In this document: positions 27,233 through 35,244 of the stretch, piece by piece | How positions within the stretch are numbered: the first letter of the stretch is position 1 | How the letters are laid out: the number at the start of each line of letters is the position of its first letter | Assembly (NCBI RefSeq): GCF_003051005.1 | Contig: NZ_QAOW01000001.1 | Span: forward strand, 1-64,000 | Reading direction: 5' to 3' | DNA from: Rhodococcus sp. OK519 | GTDB taxonomy: Bacteria; Actinomycetota; Actinomycetes; Mycobacteriales; Mycobacteriaceae | DNA length: 64,000 nt | Notes under the pieces: generated by a model | Databases searched by the model: none | Seen by the model: the letters and a program-made list of their open reading frames with translations, nothing else | Told to the model about the DNA's origin: nothing | Position numbers and translations under genes: made by a program

Positions 27233-27273
27233 AAGGGGCCGTTCGCTCGCTCGCAGCGCACGAACGGCCCCTT
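27233..27273. repeat. Hairpin element, AAGGG-type, copy 2 (right flank of the DUF4132 gene)
   Basis: AAGGGGCCGTTCG (27233-27245) pairs perfectly with CGAACGGCCCCTT (27261-27273), 13 bp with a 15-nt loop. It lies between the convergent DUF4132 gene (27226) and the small secreted protein gene (27291), so it can act as a bidirectional terminator. It is related to the element at 23785-23827. Confidence 0.65.
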
Positions 27274-27290
27274 TCAGCTGTTCGCTCGTA

Positions 27291-27800
27291 TCAGGGGACG
27301 AGGAAGAAGGCTTCGATCCGTCCGTAGCCGGCCTGCGGGCGGATCTCGCCGAACCACGGGCCGAGCGGAGTCACCTGCATGACCACCGCGGCGAGGCCGG
27401 AACCGGGATTGATCTCGGTCCGGACCGTCTGGCCCGGGACCGCGAGAATCTCGATCTCCTTGACCTGTCCGGTCAGTACTCCGAAGTTCCATCCGACGGT
27501 GACCTTCATTCGGCAGACAGGGTTCTGTGCCCAGCCCGGGCCGACGCCGTTCAGGAAGCGCGGCGTGAACGCGATGGTCGCGAGGCCCGGCCGCGCCGGA
27601 TCGGTCTCGACGACGGTGTCGACGAGGCCGTTGCAGAAGTCGTTCTGTCCGAGCACCGGCAGAGTGGGCCCGTTGAACGTCGTGTGGACGAGCGGAGCGG
27701 GCGCCGGTGCGGCACTTGCCGTGGTGACGACGCCGGTGATCGTGGCGGTCGCGATGGCCGCGGCGCCGAATGCGCGCACGGCAAAGCTACGTAGCTTCAT
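27291..27800 (-). CDS. Small secreted protein of unknown function
   Basis: 169 residues. A signal peptide (KLRSFAVRAFGAAAIATATI) ends near TASA-APAPAP. The mature domain of about 135 residues is beta-rich with two cysteines (DFCNG and PVCRM) that could form a disulfide. No family recognised. ATG at 27800 places the signal peptide correctly and has a GGGGGATTCAC spacer; an upstream in-frame ATG would bury it. Probably an envelope or extracellular protein with an immunoglobulin-like or beta-sandwich fold, as inferred from strand-rich segments such as VTVGWNFGVLTGQVKEIEIL. Confidence 0.72.
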   Translation of the reverse strand: MKLRSFAVRAFGAAAIATATITGVVTTASAAPAPAPLVHTTFNGPTLPVLGQNDFCNGLVDTVVETDPARPGLATIAFTPRFLNGVGPGWAQNPVCRMKVTVGWNFGVLTGQVKEIEILAVPGQTVRTEINPGSGLAAVVMQVTPLGPWFGEIRPQAGYGRIEAFFLVP

Positions 27801-27955
27801 GTGAATCCCCCGTTGTATCGATGTGTTTCGTTCCCCCGGCCGTCCGCGACTCCCCGTCACGGCCAAACAGCCTCGAGCATGCTCACACAGAACCCGTTAT
27901 GACACCAAACCGGGTGGTGGCCGACGGAATCGGGGTTGTCGCATATCGTGTTCCG

Positions 27956-29071
27956 ATGCCGATCCGGAAGACGCGGACGCACCTGTCCGACGGGCGCGAC
28001 CTGCTCTACTTCGACGACACCGAACCGTACGTCGGGGGCGCCGCGACGCGGGAACTGCACGACAGGCGCGATCTCGCGCCGGTCGTGGCGGCGTCGACCA
28101 TGCGGTACGACGTCCTGACGGGGGAGTGGGTGACCCTCGCGGCGCATCGGATGAACCGCACTTTCCTGCCGGCGACCGACGAGTGCCCGCTGTGCCCGAC
28201 GCGGCCCGGACATCCGGCGACGGAGATTCCGGCCGACGACTACGACGTCGCGGTGTTCGAGAATCGTTTCCCTTCGCTGGGGTCGGCCGCCGCGGATGTT
28301 CCGGAACTCGTTGACGACGAATCCCTTTGGCCGCAGCGTGCCGCCGACGGCCGGTGCGAGGTGGTGTGCTTCACCAGCGATCACGATCGCAGTTTCGCGC
28401 AGCTGTCGGTTGCCCGGGTGCGCACCGTTCTGGAGGCGCTGCGCGACCGGACCCGGGAGTTGTCGGCGCTGCCGTCCGTCGCGCAGGTGTACTGCTTCGA
28501 GAACCGCGGCGAGGAGATCGGCGTGACGCTGACGCACCCGCACGGTCAGATCTACGCCTATCCGACGCTGCCGCCCCACACCACCGCGCTGCTCCGTCAG
28601 GCCGAGAGCCACCGAAAGCGCACCGGGCGTTCGCTTCTGCGCGACGTCCTCGACGCCGAGCGTCGTGTCGGCACCCGGGTGGTGGTCGAGGGCGCGCACT
28701 GGACGGCGTACGTCCCGGCGGCGGCGCGTTGGCCCGTCGAACTGCAGGTGGCGCCGCACCGCGACGTCGCCGATCTCACCGAACTGAACGACGCCGAACT
28801 CGACGAGTTGTCGCACCTGTACCTGGATTTGCTGGGCCGACTCGATCGTTTCTTCGACGGCGTCGAGAAGTTGCCGTACATCGCCGGCTGGCACCAGGCC
28901 CCGGTCGGTGCCGGGCGAGACCTGGGACGGCTGTACCTGCACGTGTTCTCGCTGATGCGCTCGCCGCACCGGATGAAGTTCCTCGCCGGATCCGAGTCCG
29001 GAATGGGCGCCTGGATCAGCGACACCACACCCGAGGCGATCGCCGCGCGGTTCCGGGAGGTGGCGCCGTGA
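27956..29071 (+). CDS. galT: Galactose-1-phosphate uridylyltransferase
   Basis: Leloir-pathway enzyme exchanging UMP between UDP-glucose and galactose-1-phosphate. 371 residues. Zinc-site cysteines are in CPLCPT. The active site is LTHPHGQIYAYP (HPH; the second His is the uridylylated nucleophile). A later GWHQAP and a run of histidines (YLHVFSLMRSPH) complete the metal and phosphate site. TATCGT at 27944-27949 lies six bases before the ATG, predicting a leaderless message and supporting this start over upstream in-frame starts. It overlaps galK by four bases (GTGA). Confidence 0.93.
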   Translation: MPIRKTRTHLSDGRDLLYFDDTEPYVGGAATRELHDRRDLAPVVAASTMRYDVLTGEWVTLAAHRMNRTFLPATDECPLCPTRPGHPATEIPADDYDVAVFENRFPSLGSAAADVPELVDDESLWPQRAADGRCEVVCFTSDHDRSFAQLSVARVRTVLEALRDRTRELSALPSVAQVYCFENRGEEIGVTLTHPHGQIYAYPTLPPHTTALLRQAESHRKRTGRSLLRDVLDAERRVGTRVVVEGAHWTAYVPAAARWPVELQVAPHRDVADLTELNDAELDELSHLYLDLLGRLDRFFDGVEKLPYIAGWHQAPVGAGRDLGRLYLHVFSLMRSPHRMKFLAGSESGMGAWISDTTPEAIAARFREVAP

Positions 29072-30243
29072 CAGTCTGGTTCGATGCTCTCTCCGACGCC
29101 GAACTCGCGGCCGCGGCCGCGAATTCGTTCCGCCGCGAGTTCGACACCGAGCTGGGCGGGGTGTGGGCGGCGCCCGGGCGCGTCAACCTGATCGGCGAAC
29201 ATGTCGACTACGCGGACGGTCTGTGCCTGCCGATCGCGTTGCCGCACAGCACCGCCGTCGCGGTGTCGCCCCGCACGGATGGACTGATCCGATTGCGGTC
29301 CACCGACGGCGACCCCTGGGACGGCCGTCTCGACGACGTCGGGCCCGGACGTCCGGCCGGGTGGGCCGCGTATCCGGCCGGGGTGATCTGGGCGCTGCGT
29401 GAGAAGGGTCTGATCGCAGACGATTTCGGGGGAGTCGACGCCGCGTTCGTGTCCACGGTCCCGATCGGTGCCGGGCTCTCGAGTTCCGCAGCGCTCGAGT
29501 GCTCGCTGGCGCTGGCGCTCGCACCCGACGCCGATCGGACAGAGTTGGCGGCGGCCTGCGTGCGGGCGGAGAACGACGTCGCGCTGGCTCCCACCGGCGG
29601 CATGGACCAGGCGGCGTCCCTGCGATCGTCGGAAGGTGATGCGCTGCTGCTGGATTCGGAATCCACGGCGGTGTCCCACGTGCCGTTCGCCCCGGAAGGG
29701 CTGTCGCTGCTGGTCATCGACACCCGAGCGCCGCACCGGTTGGTGGACGGCCGGTACGCGAAGCGCCGGGCGGCGGTGGAGCGGGCGGCCAGACAACTCG
29801 GCGTCGGCTCGCTGCGGCAACTCGCCGACCGTGGACGCGACGGGACGGACGCCGTCCGGTCACTGAAGGACGACGTCCTGCGCCGTCGGGCATGGCACGT
29901 GATCAGCGAGATCGCGCGCGTCCGGCTTGCCGTGCGGGCGTTGGAGTCCGACGACTTCGCCGAGTTCGGTCGGCTGCTGTACGCGTCGCACATGTCGCTC
30001 GCACGCGACTTCGAGGTGTCGTGCCCGGAACTCGACAACGCCGTCGAATCCGCGATGATCGCCGGCGCACTGGGAGCCCGCATGACAGGCGGGGGCTTCG
30101 GCGGATCCGCGATCGCCCTGTTGCCCGACGGCGGGGTCGATGACGCGATCGCCGCCGTCCGAGGCAGGGCTGTGGAACGGGGGCTGCCCGAACCCGCATT
30201 CGCGACCGTCTCCGCGTCCGCCCCTGCCCGTCGCCTCGCCTGA
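29068..30243 (+). CDS. galK: Galactokinase
   Basis: GHMP kinase of 391 residues that phosphorylates galactose at C1, feeding GalT. Signatures: GRVNLIGEHVDYADG (galactokinase motif) near residue 35, the ATP loop PIGAGLSSSAALE, and the C-terminal MTGGGFGGSAIAL. GTG at 29068 overlaps the galT stop, so the genes are coupled. No galE or galactose transporter is adjacent. Downstream lies a dispersed palindromic repeat, then a convergent MFS exporter gene. Confidence 0.95.
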   Translation: MTVWFDALSDAELAAAAANSFRREFDTELGGVWAAPGRVNLIGEHVDYADGLCLPIALPHSTAVAVSPRTDGLIRLRSTDGDPWDGRLDDVGPGRPAGWAAYPAGVIWALREKGLIADDFGGVDAAFVSTVPIGAGLSSSAALECSLALALAPDADRTELAAACVRAENDVALAPTGGMDQAASLRSSEGDALLLDSESTAVSHVPFAPEGLSLLVIDTRAPHRLVDGRYAKRRAAVERAARQLGVGSLRQLADRGRDGTDAVRSLKDDVLRRRAWHVISEIARVRLAVRALESDDFAEFGRLLYASHMSLARDFEVSCPELDNAVESAMIAGALGARMTGGGFGGSAIALLPDGGVDDAIAAVRGRAVERGLPEPAFATVSASAPARRLA

Positions 30244-30259
30244 CATTCCCCCTTCCCCT

Positions 30260-30322
30260 CGCGTTTTGCGCACTTATCGCGACTTTGGACGCCCCAAAAG
30301 CGCGATAAGTGCGCGAAACGCG
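30260..30322. repeat. Dispersed palindromic repeat, copy 2
   Basis: 22-base arms at 30260-30281 (starting CGCGTTTTGCGCACTT) and 30301-30322 pair with a single G-U mismatch around a 19-nt centre. It lies between convergent galK and the MFS gene and could terminate both. Same arm sequence as at 3828, 32138 and 42462. Confidence 0.85.
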
Positions 30323-30360
30323 GGGAAGGGCGGGGAAGGGCGGGGAAGGCGGGGAGGCGG
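30321..30360. repeat. 10-bp tandem repeat CGGGGAAGGG
   Basis: Three near-identical units of CGGGGAAGGG (30321-30350) and a degenerate fourth follow the right arm of palindromic repeat copy 2. The left side of the palindrome is preceded by a C-rich stretch (CCCTTCCCC), so the tandem units partly extend the stem. Confidence 0.7.
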
Positions 30361-30372
30361 AAGCGCGGAGCG

Positions 30373-31623
30373 TCAGTCCGCGTCGCCGACGGTGACGGCG
30401 GTGGCCTCCTCGAGGCTGTGCGGCTCCGGATCGTGATCGTCGACGTGCGCCAACACCTTTCGTCCGGTGGACAGGACGAGGATCGCGAGGACGGTCAGCG
30501 CGGCGCCCAGCCAGAACGGGGCGTGCACGTTGTGCTCACCGAGCTTGCCGGCGACGTACGGGGCGGCGGCGCCGCCGACGAACCGCACGAAGCTGTAGGC
30601 GGCCGATGCCGTCGAACGCTCGACCGGCGCCGAGATCATGACGGTCTCGGTGATGAGGGTGTTGTTGACGCCCAGGAAGAGTCCGGCGAGAACGACGCAC
30701 ACGACGAGTGCCGGCTTGGAGTCGGTGAACAGGCCCATTGCGGCGAGGTCGAGCGCGAACAGGGTGAGCGAGGCCATCATCATCGGCAGCGTCCCGAAGC
30801 GTCGCTGCAGACGCGGGGCGAGAAACACCGACGCGATCGCCAGCATGACGCCCCAGCCGAAGAAGATGAAGCCGATCGAGTACGCGCCCATGTCGAGCGG
30901 GAACGGGGTGTACGCGAGCAGCGTGAAGAAACCGTAGTTGTAGAGCAGCGCGGTGATCGCGACCGTCAACAGACCGCGGTGGCGCAGGGCCAGAAACGGT
31001 GCGGCGAGCGACGTGCGGTGCGTCGGCTTGGGCGCCTTCGGCAGCATCACCATGATGAGGATGAAGGCGATGGCCATGAGCGTCGCGACGCCGAAGAACG
31101 GTGCGCGCCAACTGATGCTGCCGAGGACACCGCCGGCAAGCGGTCCGATTGCGATGCCGATGCCGAGTGCGGCCTCGTAGAGGATGATCGCCTGCGCGAC
31201 ACCGCCGCTCGCGGCACCCACGATCGCGGCGAGCGCGGTCGCGATGAACAGGGCGTTGCCCAGGCCCCACCCGGCGCGGAAGCCGACGATCTGATTGATG
31301 GTGTCCGACGTGCCGGCCGCGGCCGCGAACACCACGATGATCGCCAGGCCCCACAGCAGCGTCTTCTTCGCGCCGATGCGGCTCGAGATCATGCCGGTGA
31401 ACAGCATGGCGACGCCCGTGACCAGCATGTAGCTGGTGAACAGCAGCGACACCTGTGAGGGTGTGGCGTCGAGTTGCTCGGCGATCGGCTTGAGGATCGG
31501 GTCGACCAGTCCGATACCCATGAACGCGATCACGCTGGCGAAGGCAACGGCCCAGACCGCTCTCGGTTGTTGCAGGATGCTCGGCTTGGCGGCGCTCGCG
31601 GCCGGTGCGGTCGTGGTGCTCAC
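30373..31623 (-). CDS. MFS exporter (DHA1-like)
   Basis: 416-residue transporter with about 12 membrane helices. The loop after helix 2 has SSRIGAKKTLLWG (motif A) and helix 5 has the antiporter-like ALGIGIAIGPLAGGVLG (motif C), typical of drug/H+ antiporters of the DHA1 group. GTG at 31623 follows GAGGGATAC. It lies 28 nt downstream of a MarR regulator on the same strand, so the two form an operon and the regulator probably controls export of a toxic compound. The substrate is unknown. Confidence 0.9.
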   Translation of the reverse strand: MSTTTAPAASAAKPSILQQPRAVWAVAFASVIAFMGIGLVDPILKPIAEQLDATPSQVSLLFTSYMLVTGVAMLFTGMISSRIGAKKTLLWGLAIIVVFAAAAGTSDTINQIVGFRAGWGLGNALFIATALAAIVGAASGGVAQAIILYEAALGIGIAIGPLAGGVLGSISWRAPFFGVATLMAIAFILIMVMLPKAPKPTHRTSLAAPFLALRHRGLLTVAITALLYNYGFFTLLAYTPFPLDMGAYSIGFIFFGWGVMLAIASVFLAPRLQRRFGTLPMMMASLTLFALDLAAMGLFTDSKPALVVCVVLAGLFLGVNNTLITETVMISAPVERSTASAAYSFVRFVGGAAAPYVAGKLGEHNVHAPFWLGAALTVLAILVLSTGRKVLAHVDDHDPEPHSLEEATAVTVGDAD

Positions 31624-31651
31624 GTATCCCTCCTCGGTGATGTCGTGATGC

Positions 31652-32098
31652 TCAGTTGTCTGCGGCGGCGGTCCGGATGATCGCCCGGAGTTCTCCCAGC
31701 CCGTCCGAGATCCGGGCGAGTTGCTCGGGCTCGAGATGCGTGAAGTGCGGCGTCAGCGCGTCGGCGACCTCGCGGCGGGCCTCTCCGAGCCAGCGACGAC
31801 CGTCGTCGGTGATGCCGACGAGGACGGCCCGGCAGTCGTCGGGGTCCGTCTCGCGCGACACCAGCCCCTCTTCTCCGAGTCGCTTGAGCAGCGCTGTGGC
31901 GGACGGCTGGGAGCAGCGGTCGAGTCGCGCGAACGCGCTGATCCGCAGCGGGCCCTGCTCCTCGAGCAGCGACAGCGCGCGCATCCACGGCCGGGGTCGG
32001 TCGTCGGTGGAGAGCGCCGACGCGAGTCGGGTGAACCGGTGGGCGTTGCTCACCAGTTCGACGAGCAGGTCTCGGAACTGCGGATCATTCGAACTCAC
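31652..32098 (-). CDS. MarR-family transcriptional regulator
   Basis: 148-residue winged-helix regulator. The HTH is in LRISAFARLDRCSQPSATALLKRLGEEGLV, followed by the wing ETDPDDCRAVLVGITDDGR, where the DxR motif is conserved. MarR proteins dimerise and repress their own operon until a small phenolic or lipophilic ligand binds. It is cotranscribed with the MFS exporter. An AT-rich inverted repeat TTACATA-N11-TATGTAA 13-37 nt upstream of the GTG start is the likely operator. Confidence 0.9.
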   Translation of the reverse strand: MSSNDPQFRDLLVELVSNAHRFTRLASALSTDDRPRPWMRALSLLEEQGPLRISAFARLDRCSQPSATALLKRLGEEGLVSRETDPDDCRAVLVGITDDGRRWLGEARREVADALTPHFTHLEPEQLARISDGLGELRAIIRTAAADN

Positions 32099-32110
32099 GG
32101 AAACTAATAA

Positions 32111-32135
32111 TTACATAAGCTAACTATCTATGTAA
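32111..32135. promoter_or_regulatory. Candidate MarR operator
   Basis: TTACATA-N11-TATGTAA, perfect 7-bp arms in a stretch that is strongly A+T-rich compared with the surrounding genome. It lies immediately upstream of the marR start codon, where the promoter of marR-MFS should be, and fits the size of a MarR dimer site. Confidence 0.6.
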
Positions 32136-32137
32136 AC

Positions 32138-32245
32138 CCCGCGCTTTGCGCACTTGTCGCGACGGGGCGGTCGGTCGGGGCCGCGACAAGTGCGCAAAAC
32201 GCGGGTTCCGGCACCCGGAAAGCGCGCCAAGTGCGCAAAACGCGG
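32138..32245. repeat. Dispersed palindromic repeat, copy 3 (compound, three arms)
   Basis: Arm 1 (32138-32161, ending TGCGCACTTGTCGCG) pairs with arm 2 (32182-32205) over 24 bases with one mismatch. A third arm (32222-32245, containing AAGTGCGCAAAACGCG) repeats arm 2 in the same orientation after a small TTCCGG/CCGGAA hairpin. Unlike the other copies it lies between divergent genes (marR and the YhhN-like gene), so it is not a terminator. Confidence 0.85.
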
Positions 32246-32316
32246 GGGAGGGGAGGGCGGCAGCGGTACGGTCGTGCCGAATCGGACACGAGGCAAGAGG
32301 GCACGAGGGAGTGGGC

Positions 32317-33054
32317 ATGGCGTTCGCGAGCGGCAAGAAGTGGGGACTCGAGCACGTGGTGTTCGCCGGTGCGACGGCGGCGACGATCTACGGCGCGGTG
32401 ACCGGGAGTGAACGCGTCCAGCAGGTGGCCAAGCCGCTCATCGCCCCGGCGCTCGCGACCCGCGTGCTGCGACGCCGCGACGACCTCGACACCGCCGATG
32501 CCGCGCTGCTGGTGGCGGGACTGGCGGCCGCGACGGTGGGCGACGTGTTCATGATCGAGCCCGACGTCGATGCCCGACTGCGCCGCGGGGCCACGTCGTT
32601 CGGCGTGATGCAGTCGGTGTACTCGTCGCTGCTCGTCCGTCGCGGTGCACGCCCGACACGCGCCGCCGCGCTGCCACGCCTCGGCGCATGGGCGGGCGCG
32701 TCGGGTCTGCTGCATGCCAAGGCGCCGACGGTCGCGAAGACCCTGACCGGCTACGGCGCACTGCTCGGTACCACCGCGACCCTCGCTGCCGATCCGGCGC
32801 TCGCGCCCGGTGCCTCCGATGTTGCGGGACTGCCGATGCCGAACCGTCGCGACCGCCGTAGCTGGCTGGGGCTGGGCGGGCTGTTGTTCACCGGCTCGGA
32901 CGGAACCATCGTGGTGCGCAAGCTCTTCCTTCGCGGCGAGAAGTCGCGGGCGGTGGCCGAGGGTGCGATTCTCGCGTCGTATGCGGCGGCCCAACTGCTC
33001 CTGGTGGAGGGGATGATCGAGCTCGGTCGGCACGCGAAGGCGCGAATCGGCTAG
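32317..33054 (+). CDS. YhhN/TMEM86-like membrane protein (lysoplasmalogenase family)
   Basis: 245-residue protein with about eight short membrane helices. It matches the YhhN family, whose animal members (TMEM86) hydrolyse lysoplasmalogens. Family-like segments are VAKPLIAPALATRVL (KPL motif), LAAATVGDVFMI (GD motif), SFGVMQSVYSSLLV, and LGGLLFTGSDGTIVVRKL (SD motif). The conserved acidic pair is present. GAGGGA precedes the ATG at 32317. Its stop overlaps the convergent downstream gene by four bases. Enzymatic activity in bacteria is largely unproven. Confidence 0.75.
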   Translation: MAFASGKKWGLEHVVFAGATAATIYGAVTGSERVQQVAKPLIAPALATRVLRRRDDLDTADAALLVAGLAAATVGDVFMIEPDVDARLRRGATSFGVMQSVYSSLLVRRGARPTRAAALPRLGAWAGASGLLHAKAPTVAKTLTGYGALLGTTATLAADPALAPGASDVAGLPMPNRRDRRSWLGLGGLLFTGSDGTIVVRKLFLRGEKSRAVAEGAILASYAAAQLLLVEGMIELGRHAKARIG

Positions 33055-33497
33055 GGGTAGATCATGATCCGGTCGCGGTTGCTCGGGTCGACGCGGATCG
33101 AGATCGTCTCACCCGGGACGAATCGTTCCCGGTTCTCCCGCGCCACCTCGTAGACGACGGTGCCGGTGTACGACTCGGATCCCGGCACGGTCAGCGCCAA
33201 GTCGAGTTCGGTGACCAGGCCGTTGTCGACCGTCCGGCGCAGTGGTTGCGCATGCCGGATCTTCGCCCACCCTTCGATCCCGTGCCTGGCGAGCTTGCGC
33301 TCGGATCGGGTGGGGCGGTCGGCCCACATCATCCCCAGCCCGAGCGCGGATCCGTACGCCGCGAGCAGTCCCCCGATCTGATAGGGGATGGTGCCCTCCG
33401 GGGTGTGCTCGATCAGCCATCCCAGCCAGATCGACAGGACGATCAGGTAGCTGACGGTGATGAAGCAGACGGTGCGGACGATGCGTGGGTGATTCAT
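33051..33497 (-). CDS. Small membrane protein with extracytoplasmic or cytosolic beta domain
   Basis: 148 residues. Two N-terminal helices (VCFITVSYLIVLSIWLGWLI and GGLLAAYGSALGLGMMW) are followed by a hydrophilic domain of about 85 residues whose end (VYEVARENRERFVPGETISIRVDPSNRDRIMIYP) resembles the OB-like DUF3592-type pattern VxVDPxNPxxI. No function known. GAAGAGGCC precedes the ATG. It overlaps the convergent YhhN gene by four bases and is followed at its 5' side by the TetR gene on the same strand. Confidence 0.72.
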   Translation of the reverse strand: MNHPRIVRTVCFITVSYLIVLSIWLGWLIEHTPEGTIPYQIGGLLAAYGSALGLGMMWADRPTRSERKLARHGIEGWAKIRHAQPLRRTVDNGLVTELDLALTVPGSESYTGTVVYEVARENRERFVPGETISIRVDPSNRDRIMIYP

Positions 33498-33523
33498 GGC
33501 CTCTTCTCGTGACGCCACCCAGC

Positions 33524-34153
33524 CTAGTCGTCCGATCCCGACCCGGCAGGGGGTCCGGCGGGCTGCGCAGAGATCGCTGGTGCGAGCCAACGCCGCAGGT
33601 AGAGGCGCAATTCGTCGTCGGAGCGCTGCGGGTCGCCGGGGGAGATGAAGAACGACTGCATCGTCCGCAGCAGGTGCTCGACGAGATCGCTCAGCGCCGC
33701 GTCGTCGTAGCCGTGCCGCTCCCAGTCGACGTCGAAGCGTCTGATCATGGTGAGCCCGAATGCCCGCGACTCCTCGGACGTGATTCCGTCGGTGTGCGAG
33801 GGCGTGCCTGCGAACATGATGCCCAGGTGCGGGGTGCGGCGGACATCGTCGAGCGTGTAGACGACGCCCTCGACCAGTGCGTCCGCCGGATCCTCCAGGC
33901 CCTGCACATGCTGGGTCAGGCGGTCGAGGAATGCGCCGACCGATGCGATCGCGGACGCCCGCATGAGGGCCTCGGAGCTGGGGAAGTAGCGGTACACCGT
34001 CTGGCGGATCACTCCCAGCGACTCGGCGACGTCCGCGATGCTGACCGCCGATCCGGTGCGAGAGATCGTCTCGACCGCCGCGGCGACGATGCGCCGCGCG
34101 GCCTCGTCGTCGTCGGCCGGCGGCTTGCCGCCCCATCCGCGTCTGCGTGCCAC
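33524..34153 (-). CDS. TetR-family transcriptional regulator
   Basis: 209-residue regulator. The N-terminal HTH (residues about 18-62) contains AAVETISRTGSAVSIADVAE, then LGVIRQTVYRYFPSSEALM. The C-terminal ligand domain is alpha-helical. It is divergent from the PF10118 metal hydrolase gene, with a perfect 10-bp inverted repeat between them. TACCGT at 34160-34165 lies six bases before the GTG, so its mRNA is predicted to be leaderless; this fixes the start at 34153 rather than an upstream in-frame ATG. It probably represses the neighbouring hydrolase/membrane-protein operon and itself; the inducer is unknown. Confidence 0.87.
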   Translation of the reverse strand: MARRRGWGGKPPADDDEAARRIVAAAVETISRTGSAVSIADVAESLGVIRQTVYRYFPSSEALMRASAIASVGAFLDRLTQHVQGLEDPADALVEGVVYTLDDVRRTPHLGIMFAGTPSHTDGITSEESRAFGLTMIRRFDVDWERHGYDDAALSDLVEHLLRTMQSFFISPGDPQRSDDELRLYLRRWLAPAISAQPAGPPAGSGSDD

Positions 34154-34212
34154 GGGCGGACGGTACCAGCAGCGCACGGCTTTCCGTGCAGGTGGCGGCG
34201 ATTTCGTCGAAA

Positions 34213-34248
34213 GCAATCATACAACCGTGGCTCCGATCGTATGATTGC
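34213..34248. promoter_or_regulatory. TetR operator in divergent promoter
   Basis: GCAATCATAC (34213-34222) and GTATGATTGC (34239-34248) are perfect inverted repeats 16 nt apart, about midway between the divergent starts at 34153 and 34312. A strong candidate for the binding site of the adjacent TetR protein. Confidence 0.7.
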
Positions 34249-34311
34249 CGCGATCGTGGCCCCGGCCTGCGCGGACGGAGCCCCGCACCGACGACGAACG
34301 AGGTAGGGCGC

Positions 34312-35244
34312 ATGACGGATCTCAAACCCCGGAAGATGGATTTCGGGTTCGACGACGGGGACGTGCCGTTCCTGTGGAACCCCGACAACCCGGCCTGGTC
34401 GAGCATGTCGAACGCGGTGTCGTTCCTGGCCATCGGCTTCGAGAAGATGATCGTGAAGCTGATCCTGCAGGCCAAGCCGCTCATCACCGACCCCGAGGTC
34501 GCGGAGGAGGCCGTCGCGTTCATGCGACAGGAGGGCCACCACTCGACCGCCCACCGCCAGCACGTGAACGCGCTCGTCCGGCGGTACCCCGGCCTGCAGA
34601 ACACGCTCGACGCGGTGATCGGCGAGTTCGACCTGCTCACCGAGCGCACCTCGATCGACTATCGGCTCGCGTACACCGCCGACCTCGAGGCAACCTTCAC
34701 CCCGGTGTTCAAGCTGATGCTCGACAACGAGGCGACGCTGTTCGCGCCCGGCGACGACCGGGTCGCCTCCCTGTTCCTCTGGCATTTCGTCGAGGAGGTC
34801 GAGCACCGCAGTTCCGCGCTGATCATCTACAACTCCCTCGTCGGCAACGAGCTGTACCGGATGCGGATGGCGCCGTCGATCTTCGCGCACGTGATGAAGT
34901 CGATCCGGATCGCGTGCGCCGGCTTCAACCAACACGTTCCGCTGTCCGAGCGGAAGGTCGACTCGATGTCGATGTTCGCCCGGCACCGCGTCAAGCAGCG
35001 GGTGCTCACCACGTTCGCGCCCTACCTGACGAAGGGCCCGATGCCGCGCGCGTTCGACGGACTGGCGCTCGGTGAGCAGCTCGTCGCTCTGCGCGGCGCC
35101 GTTCGCAGCCAGCTGCCCGGCCACGACCCGACACACGAGAACCTGCCGGTGCTCGCCGGTGAGTGGTTCGGCCGGTACGACGACGGATACGACTGCACGC
35201 GTTGGTACTCCGCGGAGTCGGTGTCGTCGAAGGCGGTGAACTGA
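34312..35244 (+). CDS. Predicted metal-dependent hydrolase (PF10118)
   Basis: 310-residue helical protein of the PF10118 family (predicted metal-dependent hydrolase, ferritin-like helical architecture). Putative metal ligands are in FMRQEGHHSTAHRQH and FLWHFVEEVEHRSSA, which bring Glu and His pairs together as in di-iron carboxylate proteins. The family is common in mycolic-acid bacteria near lipid and steroid genes, with no proven reaction. GAGGTAGGG precedes the ATG. Its stop overlaps the start of the next gene (TGATG), and a TetR gene with a clear operator is divergent. Confidence 0.82.
   Translation: MTDLKPRKMDFGFDDGDVPFLWNPDNPAWSSMSNAVSFLAIGFEKMIVKLILQAKPLITDPEVAEEAVAFMRQEGHHSTAHRQHVNALVRRYPGLQNTLDAVIGEFDLLTERTSIDYRLAYTADLEATFTPVFKLMLDNEATLFAPGDDRVASLFLWHFVEEVEHRSSALIIYNSLVGNELYRMRMAPSIFAHVMKSIRIACAGFNQHVPLSERKVDSMSMFARHRVKQRVLTTFAPYLTKGPMPRAFDGLALGEQLVALRGAVRSQLPGHDPTHENLPVLAGEWFGRYDDGYDCTRWYSAESVSSKAVN

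Noticed and set aside
33498-34649. Long frame extending the small membrane protein upstream
   Set aside because: It reads across the TetR and PF10118 genes in a shadow frame; the membrane helices begin at the ATG at 33497.
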